In this document: positions 22,310 to 34,187 of the stretch, piece by piece | Layout: the number at the start of each line of letters is the position of its first letter | Numbering within the stretch: position 1 is the stretch's first letter | Assembly (NCBI GenBank): GCA_028752905.1 | Contig: JAQNBH010000006.1 | Coordinates: forward strand, 30,233,161-30,297,160 | Direction of reading: 5' to 3' | DNA from: Cladorhizidae sp. MBARI D1340-BT2 | Taxonomy: Eukaryota > Porifera > Demospongiae > Poecilosclerida > Cladorhizidae | DNA length: 64,000 bases | Position numbers and translations under genes: made by a program | The notes under the pieces: generated by a model | Database searches by the model: none | Told to the model about the DNA's origin: nothing | The model's input: the letters and a program-made list of their open reading frames with translations, nothing else

Positions 22310-24019
22310 TGGAACCCATTTTTTTTGGACAAAAAGAGGTTTTTGTGTTTTGTTGCTTATATAATTGCACAACATCTGTACAAGCTGTCTTTCAAATATG
22401 AAGCAATTTGGATGATCCATTGTTGAGTTATGGTGGATTTTATCTTCATGAGTAAGACCAGTGAAGGGGGGGAGGAGACATCAAAGGGAAATTTTTTAAT
22501 ATCAACTTTCTAATGCCATAACTTTCCCCCCCTTACTTCTATGCAGTTAACTTTGTTATCAAAGTGTTGCTTCTTCTGTGTGCTTTAAAATGATATGTTG
22601 AATGACTCTATAGGACCAGTATCTTAGAAGATACATGCAGAAACATCTAGGTCCCTCAAAACCTGTACCCTAATTACTGGAACAACTCTAGCTCCAAGCC
22701 TGTGGCTTTTCACAAGCTCAAACTTGGTTGAGTGGTTTCCTTATGCTCTGAAGCGTGTAATGGGCAGACTATATTTGGTATGCGCTATACACAGCAAGAG
22801 TTAGCGCCTGCCGTATGTGTAAAATAGGGATTTTCCCAGGGAAAATCCTATTTTAATCAACACGGCATGCTCTCACTTTAGCTAGGTATAGCGCATGCCA
22901 AATATGGTCTGCCCAATACACGCTTCAGAGCATAAGGAAACCACTCAACCAAGTTTGAGCTTGTGAAAAGCCACAGGCTTGGAGCTAGAGTTGTTCCAGT
23001 AATTAGGGTACAGGTTTGAGGGACCTGGATGTTTCTGCATGTATCTTATAAGATAATGGTCCTATGCAGTCATTCAACATATCATTTTAAAGCACACAGA
23101 ATAAGCAACACTTTGATAACAAAATGAACTGCATAGAGGTAAGGGGGGAAAAGTTATGGCATTAGAAAGTTGATATAAATTTATAGTATTGAGGAAGGTG
23201 TGTGTCTGTGGTCCAATGAAATTACCCATACTAAAAGGTGATTTTCCTGATAATGTGGATTTTCGGTCTTAGGAACACCTGTATCTTTGTGAAAACTTTA
23301 GGAAAAATATTTCATTATATATCATCATGTAGCCCTTTCTTTCCTCTATCTTTTAAGTCAAAAGATTGTGCAGAAAACTACTCATGGTTATCACTGTGCA
23401 AGTGGCTCTGTAATGTATGCCTGGCATATGAATGTATTACTAGTGGCACAAACCCTTCAAACAGCTTTTGCTCCACTTAAAAGATAGAGGAAAGAAAGGG
23501 CTCCATAATGATATATAATGAAGTATTTTTCCTAAAATTTTCACAAAGATACAGGTGTTCCTAAGACCGAAAATCCACATTATCAGGAAAATCACCTTTT
23601 AGTATGGGTAATTTCATTACCACAGAGCTAGAGTTGTTCCAGTAATTAGGGTACAGGTTTTGAGGGACCTGAATGTTTCTGCATGTATCTTCTAAGATAC
23701 TGGTCCTATAGAGTCATTCAACATATCATTTTAAAGCACACAGAAGAAGCAACACTTTGATAACAAAATTAACTGTATAGAAGTAAGGGGGGAAAAGTTA
23801 TGGCATTAGAAAGTTGATTTAAAAAATCCCTTTGATGTCTCCTCCCCCCCTTCACTGGTCTTACTCATGAAGATAAAATCCACCATAACTCAACAATGGA
23901 TCATCCAAATTGCTTCATATTTGAAAGACAGCCTGTACAGATGTTGTGCAATTATATAAGCAACAAAACACAAAAACCACTTTTTGTCAAAAAAATAATG
24001 GGTTACATCCCCCTTAAGG
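22310..24019. mobile_element. Nested fold-back element (family A), TTAA-flanked
   Basis: The outer ends are TTAAGGGGGATGGAACCCAT (about 22310) and, reading the complement, TTAAGGGGGATGTAACCCAT (about 24018). Arms of about 390 bp match in opposite orientation (22310-22690 and 23630-24018). A second, inner palindrome of about 2 x 336 bp is centred at 22838 on AAAATAGGGATTTTCCC and its complement. Between the inner palindrome and the right outer arm lies a third inverted repeat, 23211-23360 against 23470-23622. There is no transposase. The TTAA at both edges could be a target duplication as made by piggyBac-like enzymes, so this may be a non-autonomous element; that is inference. Confidence 0.8.
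23211..23622. repeat. Inner inverted repeat inserted in fold-back element A
   Basis: TGGTCCAATGAAATTACCCA through CTTTCTTTCCTCTATCTTTT (23211-23358) recurs as its complement at 23475-23622, separated by a unique loop of about 110 bp. It interrupts one arm of the larger palindrome, after which the arm sequence restarts, so it looks like a later insertion accompanied by re-duplication of the arm. Confidence 0.8.
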
Positions 24020-25392
24020 CTTTTAAAATCATAACTTAATCAGTTTTGCAAGCAAGTATAAAGGATGTGAATGGAAAGACCCAAACCTACCTAAAGGAAA
24101 GGTGGCTAGGGATAAAATTTCTATATATTTTCTAATAGCAACTGCAGATAATATTTACTTCAGTCCATCTACCTGCAATTTCTATTTGAAGGGTGGTTGC
24201 AATTGAAAGGGAGGTTATTATTAGCAAGTCTGGTTTGACAAGAAAAATGCTGTTATCAATCGCTGATCGCAATCACTGTCCTCGAAGGAATCTTTATGGG
24301 CATTCTGCTGTTTTAGCAAGCTGTTTTTCCTACACTAGGCTACTTGTGCCAACCAGTAAACTCTCTCAATAGTTTAGACTTTGAGAAATGAGTTAGTGTC
24401 ATTTGATACATTGTTTACAGTCTTCTGCTGATTTGGGCCACGATAGAGCAAGATCTTTGCAGTGGCATCTGGGATGTAAAACTTGTGAAGGTTTTAACAC
24501 CAGAAAGGATAGCATTAACTTTCAATAGTTCATCCTGGATCCCGTCCCACGGACAATGATGGATGTCGCAGGGAGAGTGCATTTGAGCTTGATGGCAGCT
24601 AAGTGAGCATTCTGATCTCTGTGAGTAATATGATTTAATCAATTTCTGGCTTACATAAGTATGTTGATAAGGGATCACTAGTTACGGAGAAGAAAATGCT
24701 GACTTGCTTCCATTGAGATTAGTATGCTACACTTGTTAGTTGACATTTTTGTCCTTGGATGGGATCCTGTAAACTCTCGTAAAGGTAATGCTACCCTTAC
24801 TGCTGTCAGAACAGCTAGCTATTACTAATGCCCAACTTTTCCAGGAGAAACTTGTAGAGGGTAACTCTTTGCCACGTGATATTTGCTAGCACCTTCAATG
24901 CATAACCATCCTAGATGCTGATACATAAATCCAACAAGGAGTGCATTTTCTTCTAAAGAGAGTAGATATTCTGAGGGATTTCAGGCTAGCATAGGTGAAT
25001 ATACAGCTTTCATTGGCTTGCAGAGACAGCAGCAAAGGTAAGGAAGGGACAGTTTATGATGGCAATATTCAATCATCATTTCTATATTTTTATCGCTTCC
25101 TCCACCAACTCCCACAGACTAGAACAAGAAATAAAGTTTAACGTAATATTGCTGTGACCTTCTGCACATGTCCAGATAAAAATCTGGTTTTTAGCACGTT
25201 TTATGATGAATGTCCCAATTTGAAGATATCAGCTTAAAAAGGTGAATCAGTTAATGAAATATGGTATTACATTCAAAATTGAGAGCTTCTTTCTCCATCA
25301 TAACACATCACAGATGGTGTTACACGACACATAGACAGGGTTACATGTACATCCTTACAAAATATATTACCCAATGATTTGACTATGTTTCA
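24020..25392. other. No supported gene
   Basis: No recognisable coding. A minus-strand frame of 87 codons (24415-24678) contains several Cys and His but no ordered motif. Confidence 0.4.
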
Positions 25393-26225
25393 CAACACTT
25401 AACCTGTGAAAGAATAATTCTTACAAAATATAAACATCATTGATCAGTTAGCAAGTAGTCAACTGTGTGTTTGTTAGGGGTGACAGGTGCATTTTTAAAT
25501 TATAAAAAACAAACGTGTGGTTACCACTTTATAGCGCCATAGATTCTGTAAACTTCATGGTATGGACTTAATATATAGCTCAAAAGATTGGTCTCTCCGT
25601 ATGCTCGTTTTAATACTAAAATATTTTTTATATGATAACTATAGGCAAGTTACTGGAACTAAAGTGGAGGGAGCCTAAAAACCTGTATGCCTGATTTTGC
25701 CACATAAATATCTCCAGATTGCCAAGTGCTAGAGAGTTGAAATTAGCACCAGTGGCTAGAGAAAGCCTTACTCTATTTTTGATTAGGCGCTAAAATGTAA
25801 GTACTGGTCAAGCAAGCGCACAGGTGGAAAATGAATTTTATGGAATTTTAACAAAATTCATTTTACCACCGAGCATTTGACCACGTACTTACGTTTTATC
25901 GCCTAATCAAATGCTCATTGCATAGAGTAGGGGTTCTTCTAGTCACTGGTGATAATTTCAACTCACTAGCACTTGGAAATCTGAAGATATTTATGCAGCA
26001 AAATCAGGCATTCAGGTTTTGAGGATCCCTCCACTTTAGTTCCAGTAACTTGGCTATAATTATATGCATGAAAAATATTTTAGTATCGAAATAAAGCACA
26101 CAGAGAGCGCTATCTTTTGAGCTATATATCAAGTACATACCATGAAGTTTACAGAATCTATGGAGCTATAAATTATATAGTGGTACCTCACTTGTTTTGT
26201 TTTTTTATTAAAAAATGCACCGACT
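25393..26225. repeat. Fold-back repeat family B, full palindromic copy
   Basis: The sequence is a large imperfect palindrome centred near 25847 (GGTGGAAAATGAATTTT and AAAATTCATTTTACCACC). The left arm from about 25480 pairs with the right arm to about 26222, for example CATAGATTCTGTAAACTTCA near 25541 against its complement near 26130. The left side extends further out to 25393 by homology with 21010. No coding. Confidence 0.9.
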
Positions 26226-26812
26226 CCCCCCAAATTAGTCATTTACTATACTAGCAAGTCCTCCACTCAGAACCAGTTGGGAAAGGGGGTCGCTCTCAAA
26301 TGAAGTTAGTAGAAGCCGAGATGCAGTAGACAACTAGCTCCACAGATGTGGCATGAGAAACAGGGATGCTATATGAGGTTGGGTAGAATCAATCATAGAG
26401 AGGAGAGCAAACAGTAAACTACTCACAATCACTAGCATTGTGTACATATGCACAATCATGCACTTTGCTACAGATCACCAGTTACATCACCTCCCTAACC
26501 ACAGGCAGCTGCAACAAGCATCCAGGGGTAAAGGTCAGCCAACTGGTATAAGTCAGCAGTGTATAGACCTACTATGCTTGTTAGTAACTGTCCATCACTG
26601 GGGTCTACTTTTAAGTACTATTCAGGGCTGCATTTATGATTGAGTTGAGGGGGGAGGAAGGGGGCACATATTTAACAACACTATACAATAATAGAATACC
26701 GGTATCTCAAGATCTCAAGAGGGGTGGAGGATCAGCAGTTTACCTTTGCATATGCATGCCTGAATGTGCTACAACCTGTTACTATGATAATTAATGAACC
26801 AGAGACCAGACA
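26226..26812. other. No supported gene; possible hAT-like end at 26624
   Basis: CAGGGCTGCATTTATGATTG at 26624 resembles the start of hAT-type elements, but I found no complementary end nearby. Otherwise nothing recognisable. Confidence 0.3.
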
Positions 26813-26814
26813 AA

Positions 26815-26880
26815 GGGCTCTTAGCTCAACTGGTTAAGGACACCACATTCCAGCTATTATATCTGATGATTCTAGGGTGG
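26815..26880 (+). repeat. tRNA-like promoter head (possible SINE fragment)
   Basis: GGGCTCTTAGCTCAACTGG and TTAAGGACACC match the acceptor stem and A-box region of a tRNA gene. The rest does not fold into a tRNA and I see only a weak B-box-like stretch downstream, so a tRNA-derived SINE remnant or a decayed tRNA is more likely than a working gene. Confidence 0.3.
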
Positions 26881-27329
26881 TAAAGAAATCTTTGACCCAA
26901 AAATCAACCTCATAGTTGGTTGCATCTGGAGTTATTGCAGTCCTGTCAAAATCAGGTGTAAAGTTACTTTAAGGACCATTTTACGTTTAGTGTTTGGCTA
27001 TTGTGAAGTGCTTGTAGACGTACTTGGTGGTGCAAATTACCACTTATTATCACCTATCAAGTTATGGTCAATATAACTAGTTCTTTTCTTGTGTACCAAA
27101 AACAAGAAACCTTCACCTTACCAAGCGTTGACTATGCAACAATAAAATGTTATGCCCTATGATAGTCATATCTGGCGCTGTCACATAATGATAGTGGGAT
27201 AATACTGCTATATCTTCGGCAAAAAAGTCAGTGCGACCATAATTTTTTTTTTTTTTTTAGGCCAGTACCCTAGTCCCCAGTAATGGACGACCAGCATTAG
27301 AACTTTCAGATGAAAATTAACCCACTGTT

Positions 27330-27799
27330 CCTCTACATGAATAAGGCATGGTTACATTATATTAATAAGGTGTGGTCACTAGAGGGTCTTTTGCCACTCC
27401 TTTACATGTTTAAAGTCTTGGCTGCATAAGGTGAGGCCTATTGCTCTTCCATAAGGCAAGGTTGTGTGAGATAAGACCTCTTGCCCTTCTAAAAGTCATG
27501 GTGGCATGTCATGCTTGCATAAGGCATCAGTCCCAGCCCTTTCATTAATAGTTTACAAATATGGGGTGTGGCCTCCTACCTTTCTTTAGATGCTGACCCT
27601 CCTTACTCTATATGACATATGTTTGCATGGAGTGTGGACAACTTCCATTCAATGCATGTATAATGCATGGGGTGATCTGCCTGCCCTACCCATACATGTA
27701 GCTATAAAGCATGGTTGCATGTGGTGTCGATTCCTCACCTTCCTTCTCATATATAATGCATGGCTGCATGTGCTGTGGTCTCATGCCCGGCCTTTACAT
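27330..27799. repeat. Degenerate tandem array (left part)
   Basis: Diverged units of roughly 45-60 bp share the words AAGGCATGG, TTGCATG, GGTGTGGCCTCCT and CTTTACATGT. The array resumes at 29691 after the inserted element with AAGGCATGGGTGCATGGGGT, so the element landed inside a repeat unit. Confidence 0.65.
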
Positions 27800-28083
27800 G
27801 TGTAAGGCAGTGCCGTATTAGCCCAAGGCAGGGCCCCTAGGCTTCAAGCTTCTTTGGGCCCCTCGAGACTGCGAGTCTGGCGCCAGTTTCACAAGAGCAA
27901 CTGTCGTTGGGGCTCGGTACATTTCATTGTTTACATCATACCGAACCATAATATTGCCACGTATTCGTAATTGTCACCCTTAGACCATTGTCACGATATC
28001 GTAACGACCACTTTAATTTGACCTCGACGGTTGTTTTATTTTTCTGCGGTTAGTTACTACGCTGTTCGTGGTTGTTACTATGA

Positions 28084-28900
28084 ATGGCCTGTGGATATGA
28101 TACCGAGACTCTACTAGAGATGTTATCTGATGATATTAGCATTGGTGATTGTATATACAGTGACTCAAATAGTTGTATATAGTGATGGTGAGAAATAGAT
28201 ATCAGTAAGCAATTTTGAAGAGATCAAGAATGAGAGTGCAAGTATGGATGTTGGAGCAAGTAGAAATAGGGGGAGAGATACAGTGAGAGGTCTAAGTCAG
28301 CAGATGTCAATGGGAGGTAGTGGTAATACGGGAAGAGCTGCAGGTAGAGGACAGCAGAGGAAGGGAAGAGCTGCAGGAGGAGGATATCAGAGGAGAGGAA
28401 GATCAGATGTAAGTGGAACCAGCCGTGTGTATGCTAGCCAATATATCTGGACAACTGCTTGGGAAGGTATGATATTCCTGCAATAAGAATAATAACAACT
28501 AATATTATTAGCTACTACACAGACAAATGTTTTATATCAAGCAAACTTTACATATAAACCATTATAATTTCATTTCAAATTCTAGATGACATTGCTCCAC
28601 AGAGTACCCCATTCATCCTTCAACCAGGACCTCCATCCTGCCAAATGCAGAAGATTGTTTTCCACTATTCTTTGGACCCACCACGCTAAAGTTTACCTTT
28701 GGTAGGACCAATGCACATGATGAGCATAGGTTGCCGAAGTGGGCCCAACATGGCTGAGAAGTACCCCAACAAGCTGAATGGCAAGTGAGACCATTACCAA
28801 GTGCGAGGAAGTCAGAGGTGTGACTGTGCTTTCTGCAATGGCAGGATGGCATCAGACACCTCTAGCCGTCAGCTTCCAGACCTACCACTCAGATTCAGTT
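28084..28900 (+). pseudogene. Broken gene with piggyBac-like N-terminus and RG-rich linker
   Basis: MACGYDTETLLEMLSDDISI at 28084 resembles the acidic start of piggyBac transposases and soon meets a stop. A second open part (28244-28466) is rich in Arg and Gly (GRAAGRGQQRKGRAAGGG), as in the piggyBac at 51.6 kb, and ends WTTAWE before a GTATGA donor. A 119-bp intron ends at TTCTAG (28585), and the joined exon reads DDIAPQSTPFILQPGPPS, similar to the segment before the catalytic domain in piggyBac proteins. After that only a short Cys-containing stretch remains; all catalytic Asp regions are missing. The assignment rests on architecture, not strong similarity. Confidence 0.45.
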
Positions 28901-29046
28901 TTATACGTATACCTTCATCCTAGTCTCATGGTTATGATTACATGACAGATGTTGCTGCAATCCTATACGTAAAATATATTAACAACTGAATGCGAGCAAG
29001 GACTATATTTAAAAAAACAGCACAGTATATTCTCAGGAAAGAAAAG

Positions 29047-29305
29047 GCTATTTAGCTAAGCTAGATAGCTATTTAACTGCTAACTAGCTATATGGGTGCG
29101 CTAGCTTGCTAGCTACTTGGGTGCTTTAGCCAGCTATCTATATGCGTGCGCTAGCTGGTTAGCTACTTGGGTCCGTTAGCTAGCTAGCTTCATGAAGCAC
29201 TAGCTATTTAGCTAGCTATTTAGCTACGCTAGCTAAATTATTTACTATTCCTACACTATTTAGATATGCTAGCTAAACTATTTACTATTCCTACACTATT
29301 TAGCT
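29047..29305. repeat. TAGC-rich satellite
   Basis: Repeats of about 55 bp built from GCTAGCTA, GCTATTTAGCTA and ACTTGGGTGC words, then two copies of a unit containing AAACTATTTACTATTCCTAC. Many units are self-complementary because TAGCTA and GCTAGC are palindromes. Confidence 0.8.
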
Positions 29306-29690
29306 TGATCTAACAGTCATAAAAGAAACTATTAGTATAGCTGAAGTAAAGTTAGTTCCTCACCTTGGTAACAAGAGTTCTTCGCTTTACTTTTTTTAAA
29401 TTATTATCAGCTCATATACTTGAAAACCTTTTGAGATTTGAGTGAAGTACCAGTAAGTAATCCTAGCACCTAGAACTCCTCTATCAAGCCTACAGTTCTT
29501 TGGACACAAGGAGAAAGCCCACTGATAAACACACCCTATGTCTCTGGGAATAGATGCGCGCACGAATCTCACGTTTACTTTTCGGGTACGGAAAAAAAGT
29601 TTGCGCATGGCCCCCTGTTATTGGTGGGCCCCTGCTCTTTGTGGGCCCCTAGGCTTCAGTCTAGTCAGCCTTATGGATAATACGGCCCTG

Positions 29691-29750
29691 GTGTAAGGCA
29701 TGGGTGCATGGGGTGTGGCCTCCTGCCTACCTTTACAGAGTAGGGTTTGC
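29691..29750. repeat. Degenerate tandem array (right part)
   Basis: Continuation of the array at 27330-27799: GTGTAAGGCATGGGTGCATG then GGGTGTGGCCTCCTGCC. Confidence 0.6.
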
Positions 29751-29814
29751 TCTAGTCCCAGATAAATACTTCAACGGGCTATCACTTTCCATCAGGGTCA
29801 ACAATTAAGTCCAG

Positions 29815-29975
29815 TTCAAGTATTGCATGTAACTTTGGCAGAGCTATAACTATGCAATATTTTAAATATTAAAATAGAATACACTGAAAGATTAACAATT
29901 TGAGCTCTTTATTATATAGTCCATACAATGAAGTGTACATAATCTATGCAGCTCCAAACTCACACCCACAAGGTG
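29815..29975. repeat. Diverged fragment of fold-back family B
   Basis: ATTTGAGCTCTTTATTATAT, AGTCCATACAATGAAGT and AATCTATGCAGCTCC follow, in complement, the order of words in the right half of the family B palindrome (25.4-26.2 kb). Homology is weak but collinear. Confidence 0.5.
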
Positions 29976-31480
29976 CTTCTAATATATTATTATTATTTAG
30001 AAACCTCCTCACATGAGCATAAGTACATTTTAAAAATTAATAAAAATGGGATTCAATCTGTAGTGTTTGTGGAGCTTATTAATCAGAGTTGTTATAACTA
30101 TTCAAGACTAAGCGATGTACTGTAAAAGGAGTTTCATATGTGTGGGAATCCACTTCACATTCCAACCTGCAGTTCCAAAAACTACATTAAAAAATTCAAT
30201 CAGAAAACATACAGCACTGGCTGCATTTTCATATTTAAACCAGGACCATTGCTTGAATGTGAGCATAGATATGGTACATACACATAAAAGCATTGTATTC
30301 AGACTGTTCTTCACCATACTATATAGTATATATTGTACTCTTCTTCTTTGAACAGAAATGGCAATGTTATGTTCCCAGTGGGAAAAACCTGATGCTGGGT
30401 CCTGATGCTCTCTGCTAGAGAGAAACTGGCAACAATTCTCTGTAACACCAGGCACACAGGTAGAGGGGGATGATGTTATGTGTATTTTACTTCAAATTCT
30501 TCAAATTATTGTATGAACATGAATTGGGCAAGTTTTCCCTCACAGATATCTTGTGCGCCTTAACCCCCCCCCCCTCAATTCCACTGGTTGAGTCACTGGA
30601 GGATGGATTGGAGTATCTGTAGTTGCGGTTAAGCGACTAGAGGATGGGGTGGGGGGAACAATCTAGGATGTGGTTTATAATGAGGGTGTGGTTTATCTAA
30701 TGCTCATTAGAGAGGGAGTGGCTGGTGGTGAAGGTGTTGTTTGCAAATTTGAATAACGACACGTTGCAAAACAGATAGTTGCTTCGCATTGAGTGTTTAT
30801 GCTCTATAAACAGCCACACACAGCCGATAAATCAATTTACAATAACTTATACCCCATTACTAAGGACACCTGTTAATATTTTAGGGATAATCACTGAATA
30901 TTGCAAAGTGGTCTTTCTAGGAAATTATTTTAATAGTCATCTTCTGTAAATATTTCACACTTCAAACCCTTTCCCCCTCCCCCCAACTCCCGTGCTAAGT
31001 ACATATTTTTATAAGTGGACACTACAAAATCCCACAGGCTAATCTTCTCTTCAGCTTTCTTCTCCACCACCTAGAAAAAATGCCTTACGTTGAACAGCTT
31101 CCTGTTAATCTTGCTGGAATCCCTTACACAATATCCCTTACACAATATCACTCTCTCCCGACACAATATATGAGAAGACCATTGGTTGAATGGACCTACT
31201 TGCAGGCTGCCTAAATGAATGGCTGCTAATACTTGGAGCATAAAACATGTGAATTATCTACATTTGGAAGAATAGGCAAAAGAGGGACCCTGAAAGATCA
31301 AGTTGTCCCTAGAGTATTGCTAGGCCAACTAACAAATGTTGAAGATGCCAATTGATGTTATCAAAAAGTGTTTTCAATAATGAAAGTCCACTAGCACAAT
31401 AAACACTTCATGCCCTATTGTATGTGGACTATAAATAACTTTTGTGATGAACCATCAACCCTCACTCAGTAACTGCATGT
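29976..31480. other. No supported gene
   Basis: Overlapping frames on both strands at 30108-30455 show no recognisable motif. There are two homopolymer-rich patches (C run near 30566, G/A-rich near 30640). Nothing else recognised. Confidence 0.4.
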
Positions 31481-31800
31481 ATGTTCTTCACATGAGGAAT
31501 AAGTAGCGTACATATATTTGTCCTTCATGTGTGTTCATTATAAGGAGCGAACAATATGCTTTGTATACATGAACTGCATGTAGTTCATTGCATGCAGGGC
31601 TCCTTACATATACTGCATGTATGTTCATCACATGGATCAATGAGATTCCTCCGTATAATTGTACTGAATGTATGTTCTTAAAATGGACGAATGAGTGGCT
31701 TCTGTATGCATGAACTGCTTGTATGTTAATTAACTGGAGCAATGATAGGCCTTCGTATAATAATACTGCATGTATGTTCTTTATTTAGAGCAGTGATTTT
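31480..31800. repeat. Degenerate satellite, about 60-bp period
   Basis: Units share CTGCATGTATGTTC, followed by ATGGAxxAATGAG and CCTxCGTATAA words; about five copies are discernible, well diverged. It directly abuts the 32-bp array. Confidence 0.65.
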
Positions 31801-32309
31801 GTGTCCCAGGTGGGTACACTAGTCATGTAGTACCAGGTGGCTTGGATACACTGGTCATGTAGTACCAGGTGGCTTGGATAAACTGGTCATGTAGTACCAG
31901 GTGGCATGGATACACTGGTCATATAGTACCAGGTGGCTTGGATACACTGGTCATGTAGTACCAGGTGGCTTGGATACACTGGTCATGTAGTACCAGGTGT
32001 CTTAGATACACTGGTCATGTAGTATTAAGTAGCTTGGATACACTGGTAATGTAGTACCTAGTGGCTTGGATACACTGGTCATGTAACCAGTTGGCTTGGA
32101 TACACTGGTCATGTAGTACCAAGTGGCTTGGATACACTGGTCATGTAGTCCCAGAGAGCTTGGATACACTGGTCATGTAGTACCAGGTGGCTTGGATACA
32201 CTGGTCATGTAGTATGTACCAGGTGGCTTGGATACACTTGTCATGTAGTACCAGGTGGCTTGGATACACTGGTCATGTAGTACCAAGTGGCTTGGATACA
32301 CTGGTCATG
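31801..32309. repeat. 32-bp minisatellite, left part
   Basis: Unit of 32 bp containing TGGATACACTGGTCATGTAG and TACCAGGTGGCT, roughly 16 copies with point differences and some length variants. The array continues on the other side of the solo LTR. Confidence 0.95.
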
Positions 32310-32943
32310 TGTCATGAAAAACCAGCCTTCTCTCAGTACGGACACTTTAGCTGGCTGAGCAGATCCCTGGTCTTCACGCGACACCTGATCTTTGATTCCC
32401 AGTCTGTCCTACTGGCAATCCTCAGAACAAGCCAAACTCAGCAACTCTCAACAGAATTGCTGGATTCCCAAATATAACTACAGATAGTTATATTATAATT
32501 ATGAGATACATAAATACACCAGCCATGACAAGATAACACAACACAATATCAACCACAATAACAAAGGTTCAGTGGGTTCTTATCTAACAGTTCTTAATTG
32601 CTGGTTGCAGCAGTCTCTGGTAATATTCAGGTATCTGCTAACTACTCCCTAGCTGTTTCTTATATACTGTTCGAACTACTAGGTTTGATGACATCAGGTC
32701 GTCATGGAACCGACCTTTGGCGACCAATCCAATGTCTTGTCTTATCAGGTGAGGGGTGTGTAGTTCTTTCCTCAGGCAGGTGGACCACATCCTTAATAGT
32801 GTCTGGTGGTGAGGTCCTCCGTCTGTTCCCACACTTGCTACCATGGTTTCCACACATCTGGTCTATGGCTTGACCACTAGCTGCTGATTTGGCTTCATCC
32901 TGGGCTGTTGTGAACCTAGTCAGGGAGATAGAATTCCCTGACA
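32310..32943. mobile_element. Solo LTR inside the 32-bp minisatellite
   Basis: A 634-bp segment unrelated to the array starts TGTCATG and ends TGACA, with TG...CA termini that are inverted repeats of each other. It is flanked by TCATG on both sides (32305-32309 and 32944-32948), a 5-bp target duplication whose sequence is part of the 32-bp unit. This is the signature of an LTR retrotransposon that has recombined to a single LTR. It is not the same LTR family as the element at 35.4-40.2 kb. Orientation was not determined. Confidence 0.85.
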
Positions 32944-32948
32944 TCATG

Positions 32949-33875
32949 TAACCAGGTGGTCATGTAGGACCAAGTGGCTTGGATACACTGGTCATGTAGT
33001 ACCAGGTGGCTTGGATACACTGGTCATGTAGTACCAGGTGGCTTGGATACACTGGTCATGTAGTACCAGGTGGCTTGGATACACTGGTCATGTAGTACCA
33101 ATTGGATACACTTGTCATGTAGTCCCAGGTGGCTTGGATACACTAGTCATGTAGTACCAGGTGGCTTGGATACACTGGTCATGTAGTACCAGGTGGCTTG
33201 GATACACTGGTTATGTAGTACCAATTGGATACACTGGTCATGTAGTACCAGGTGGCTTGGATACACTAGTCAAGTAGTACCAGGTGGCTTGGATACACTG
33301 GTCATGTAGAACCAGGTGGCTTGGATACACTGGTCATGTAGAACCAGGTGGCTTCGATACACTAGTCAGGTATTACCAGGTGTCTTGGATACACTGGTCA
33401 TGTAGTACCAGGTGGTTTGGATACACTGGTCATATAGTACCAGGTGGCTTGGAAACACTAATCAGGTAGTACCAGGTGGCTTGGATACACTGGTCATGTA
33501 GAATCAGGTGGCTTGGATACACTGGTCATGTAGTACCAGGTGGCTTGGATACACTGGTCATGTAGTATAACCAGGTGGCTTGGATACACTGGTCATGTAG
33601 AACCAGGTGACTTGGATACACTAGTCAGGTAGTACCAGGTGGCTTGGATACACTGGTCATGTTGTACCAAGTGGCTTGGATACACTGGTCATGTAGTACC
33701 AGATGGCTTGGATACACTGGTCATGTAGTAACAGGTGGCTTGGATACACAAGTCAGGTATTACCAGATGGCTTGGATACACTGGTCATGTAGTACCAGGT
33801 GGCTTGGATACACTGGTCATGTAGTACCAGGTGGCTTGGATACACTGGTCATGTAGTACCAGGTGACTTGGATGC
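32949..33875. repeat. 32-bp minisatellite, right part
   Basis: About 29 further copies of the same unit. Higher-order patterns are visible, for example several units carry CACTAGTCAGGTA in place of CACTGGTCATGTAG at spaced positions, suggesting expansion of multi-unit blocks. Short frames inside are by-products of the repeat. Confidence 0.95.
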
Positions 33876-34187
33876 TAGGGTCATGTAGTCCTGAAGATGC
33901 TATCCTCTGCAAATCTCTCCATATCAGTAACTGCAGCTTTCTCCTAATAGAGCAGGGATAGAGACAGCCTCACTGGCTAACACTTTGCATCATGCAACCT
34001 CCAATGTAGCTGGTGTAGTTTGTTGGTAATAATGAACCAAGTTGCATAATATGTGTGGCATCATCGGGAATGGGAAAAGTGCATGTGCATATATATCCCT
34101 GAAGGTTGCCCTGCATCAGGATCTGGATCAAACAAAAACAACTCCGGTATCTATCTGGTTCTGGTGAAGTTTTGTCGGCATGCCACC
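33876..34187. other. No gene seen
   Basis: Unique sequence after the minisatellite; frames on both strands at 33970-34294 carry no recognisable motif. Confidence 0.4.

Larger units (their letters stand above)
27808..29690 (+). mobile_element. hAT-type element with perfect 8-bp target duplication
   Basis: Ends are CAGTGCCGTATTA (27808) and the complement of CAGGGCCGTATTA (29690), each close to a GGGCCCCTAGGCTTCA motif that is also inverted between the two sides. GTGTAAGG flanks both ends (27800-27807 and 29691-29698), a perfect 8-bp duplication as made by hAT transposases. The 1,883-bp interior holds a broken plus-strand gene that looks piggyBac-like rather than hAT-like, a TAGC-rich satellite and no intact transposase, so it moved non-autonomously. 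Confidence 0.9.

Noticed and set aside
26624..26680. Left end of another hAT element (CAGGGCTGCATTT)
   Set aside because: No complementary right end or target duplication was found nearby.
26815..26880. A functional tRNA gene
   Set aside because: Only the acceptor and A-box part match; no anticodon arm, T arm or clear B box could be drawn.
32310..32943. Same LTR family as the 35.4-40.2 kb element
   Set aside because: Different terminal sequences (TGTCATG against TGTTGAG), different length and no shared internal words.
31801..33875. Open frames reading GLDTLVMLYQ/WIHWSCSTRW-like repeats
   Set aside because: Pure translation of the 32-bp minisatellite, no start context or flanking coding sequence.
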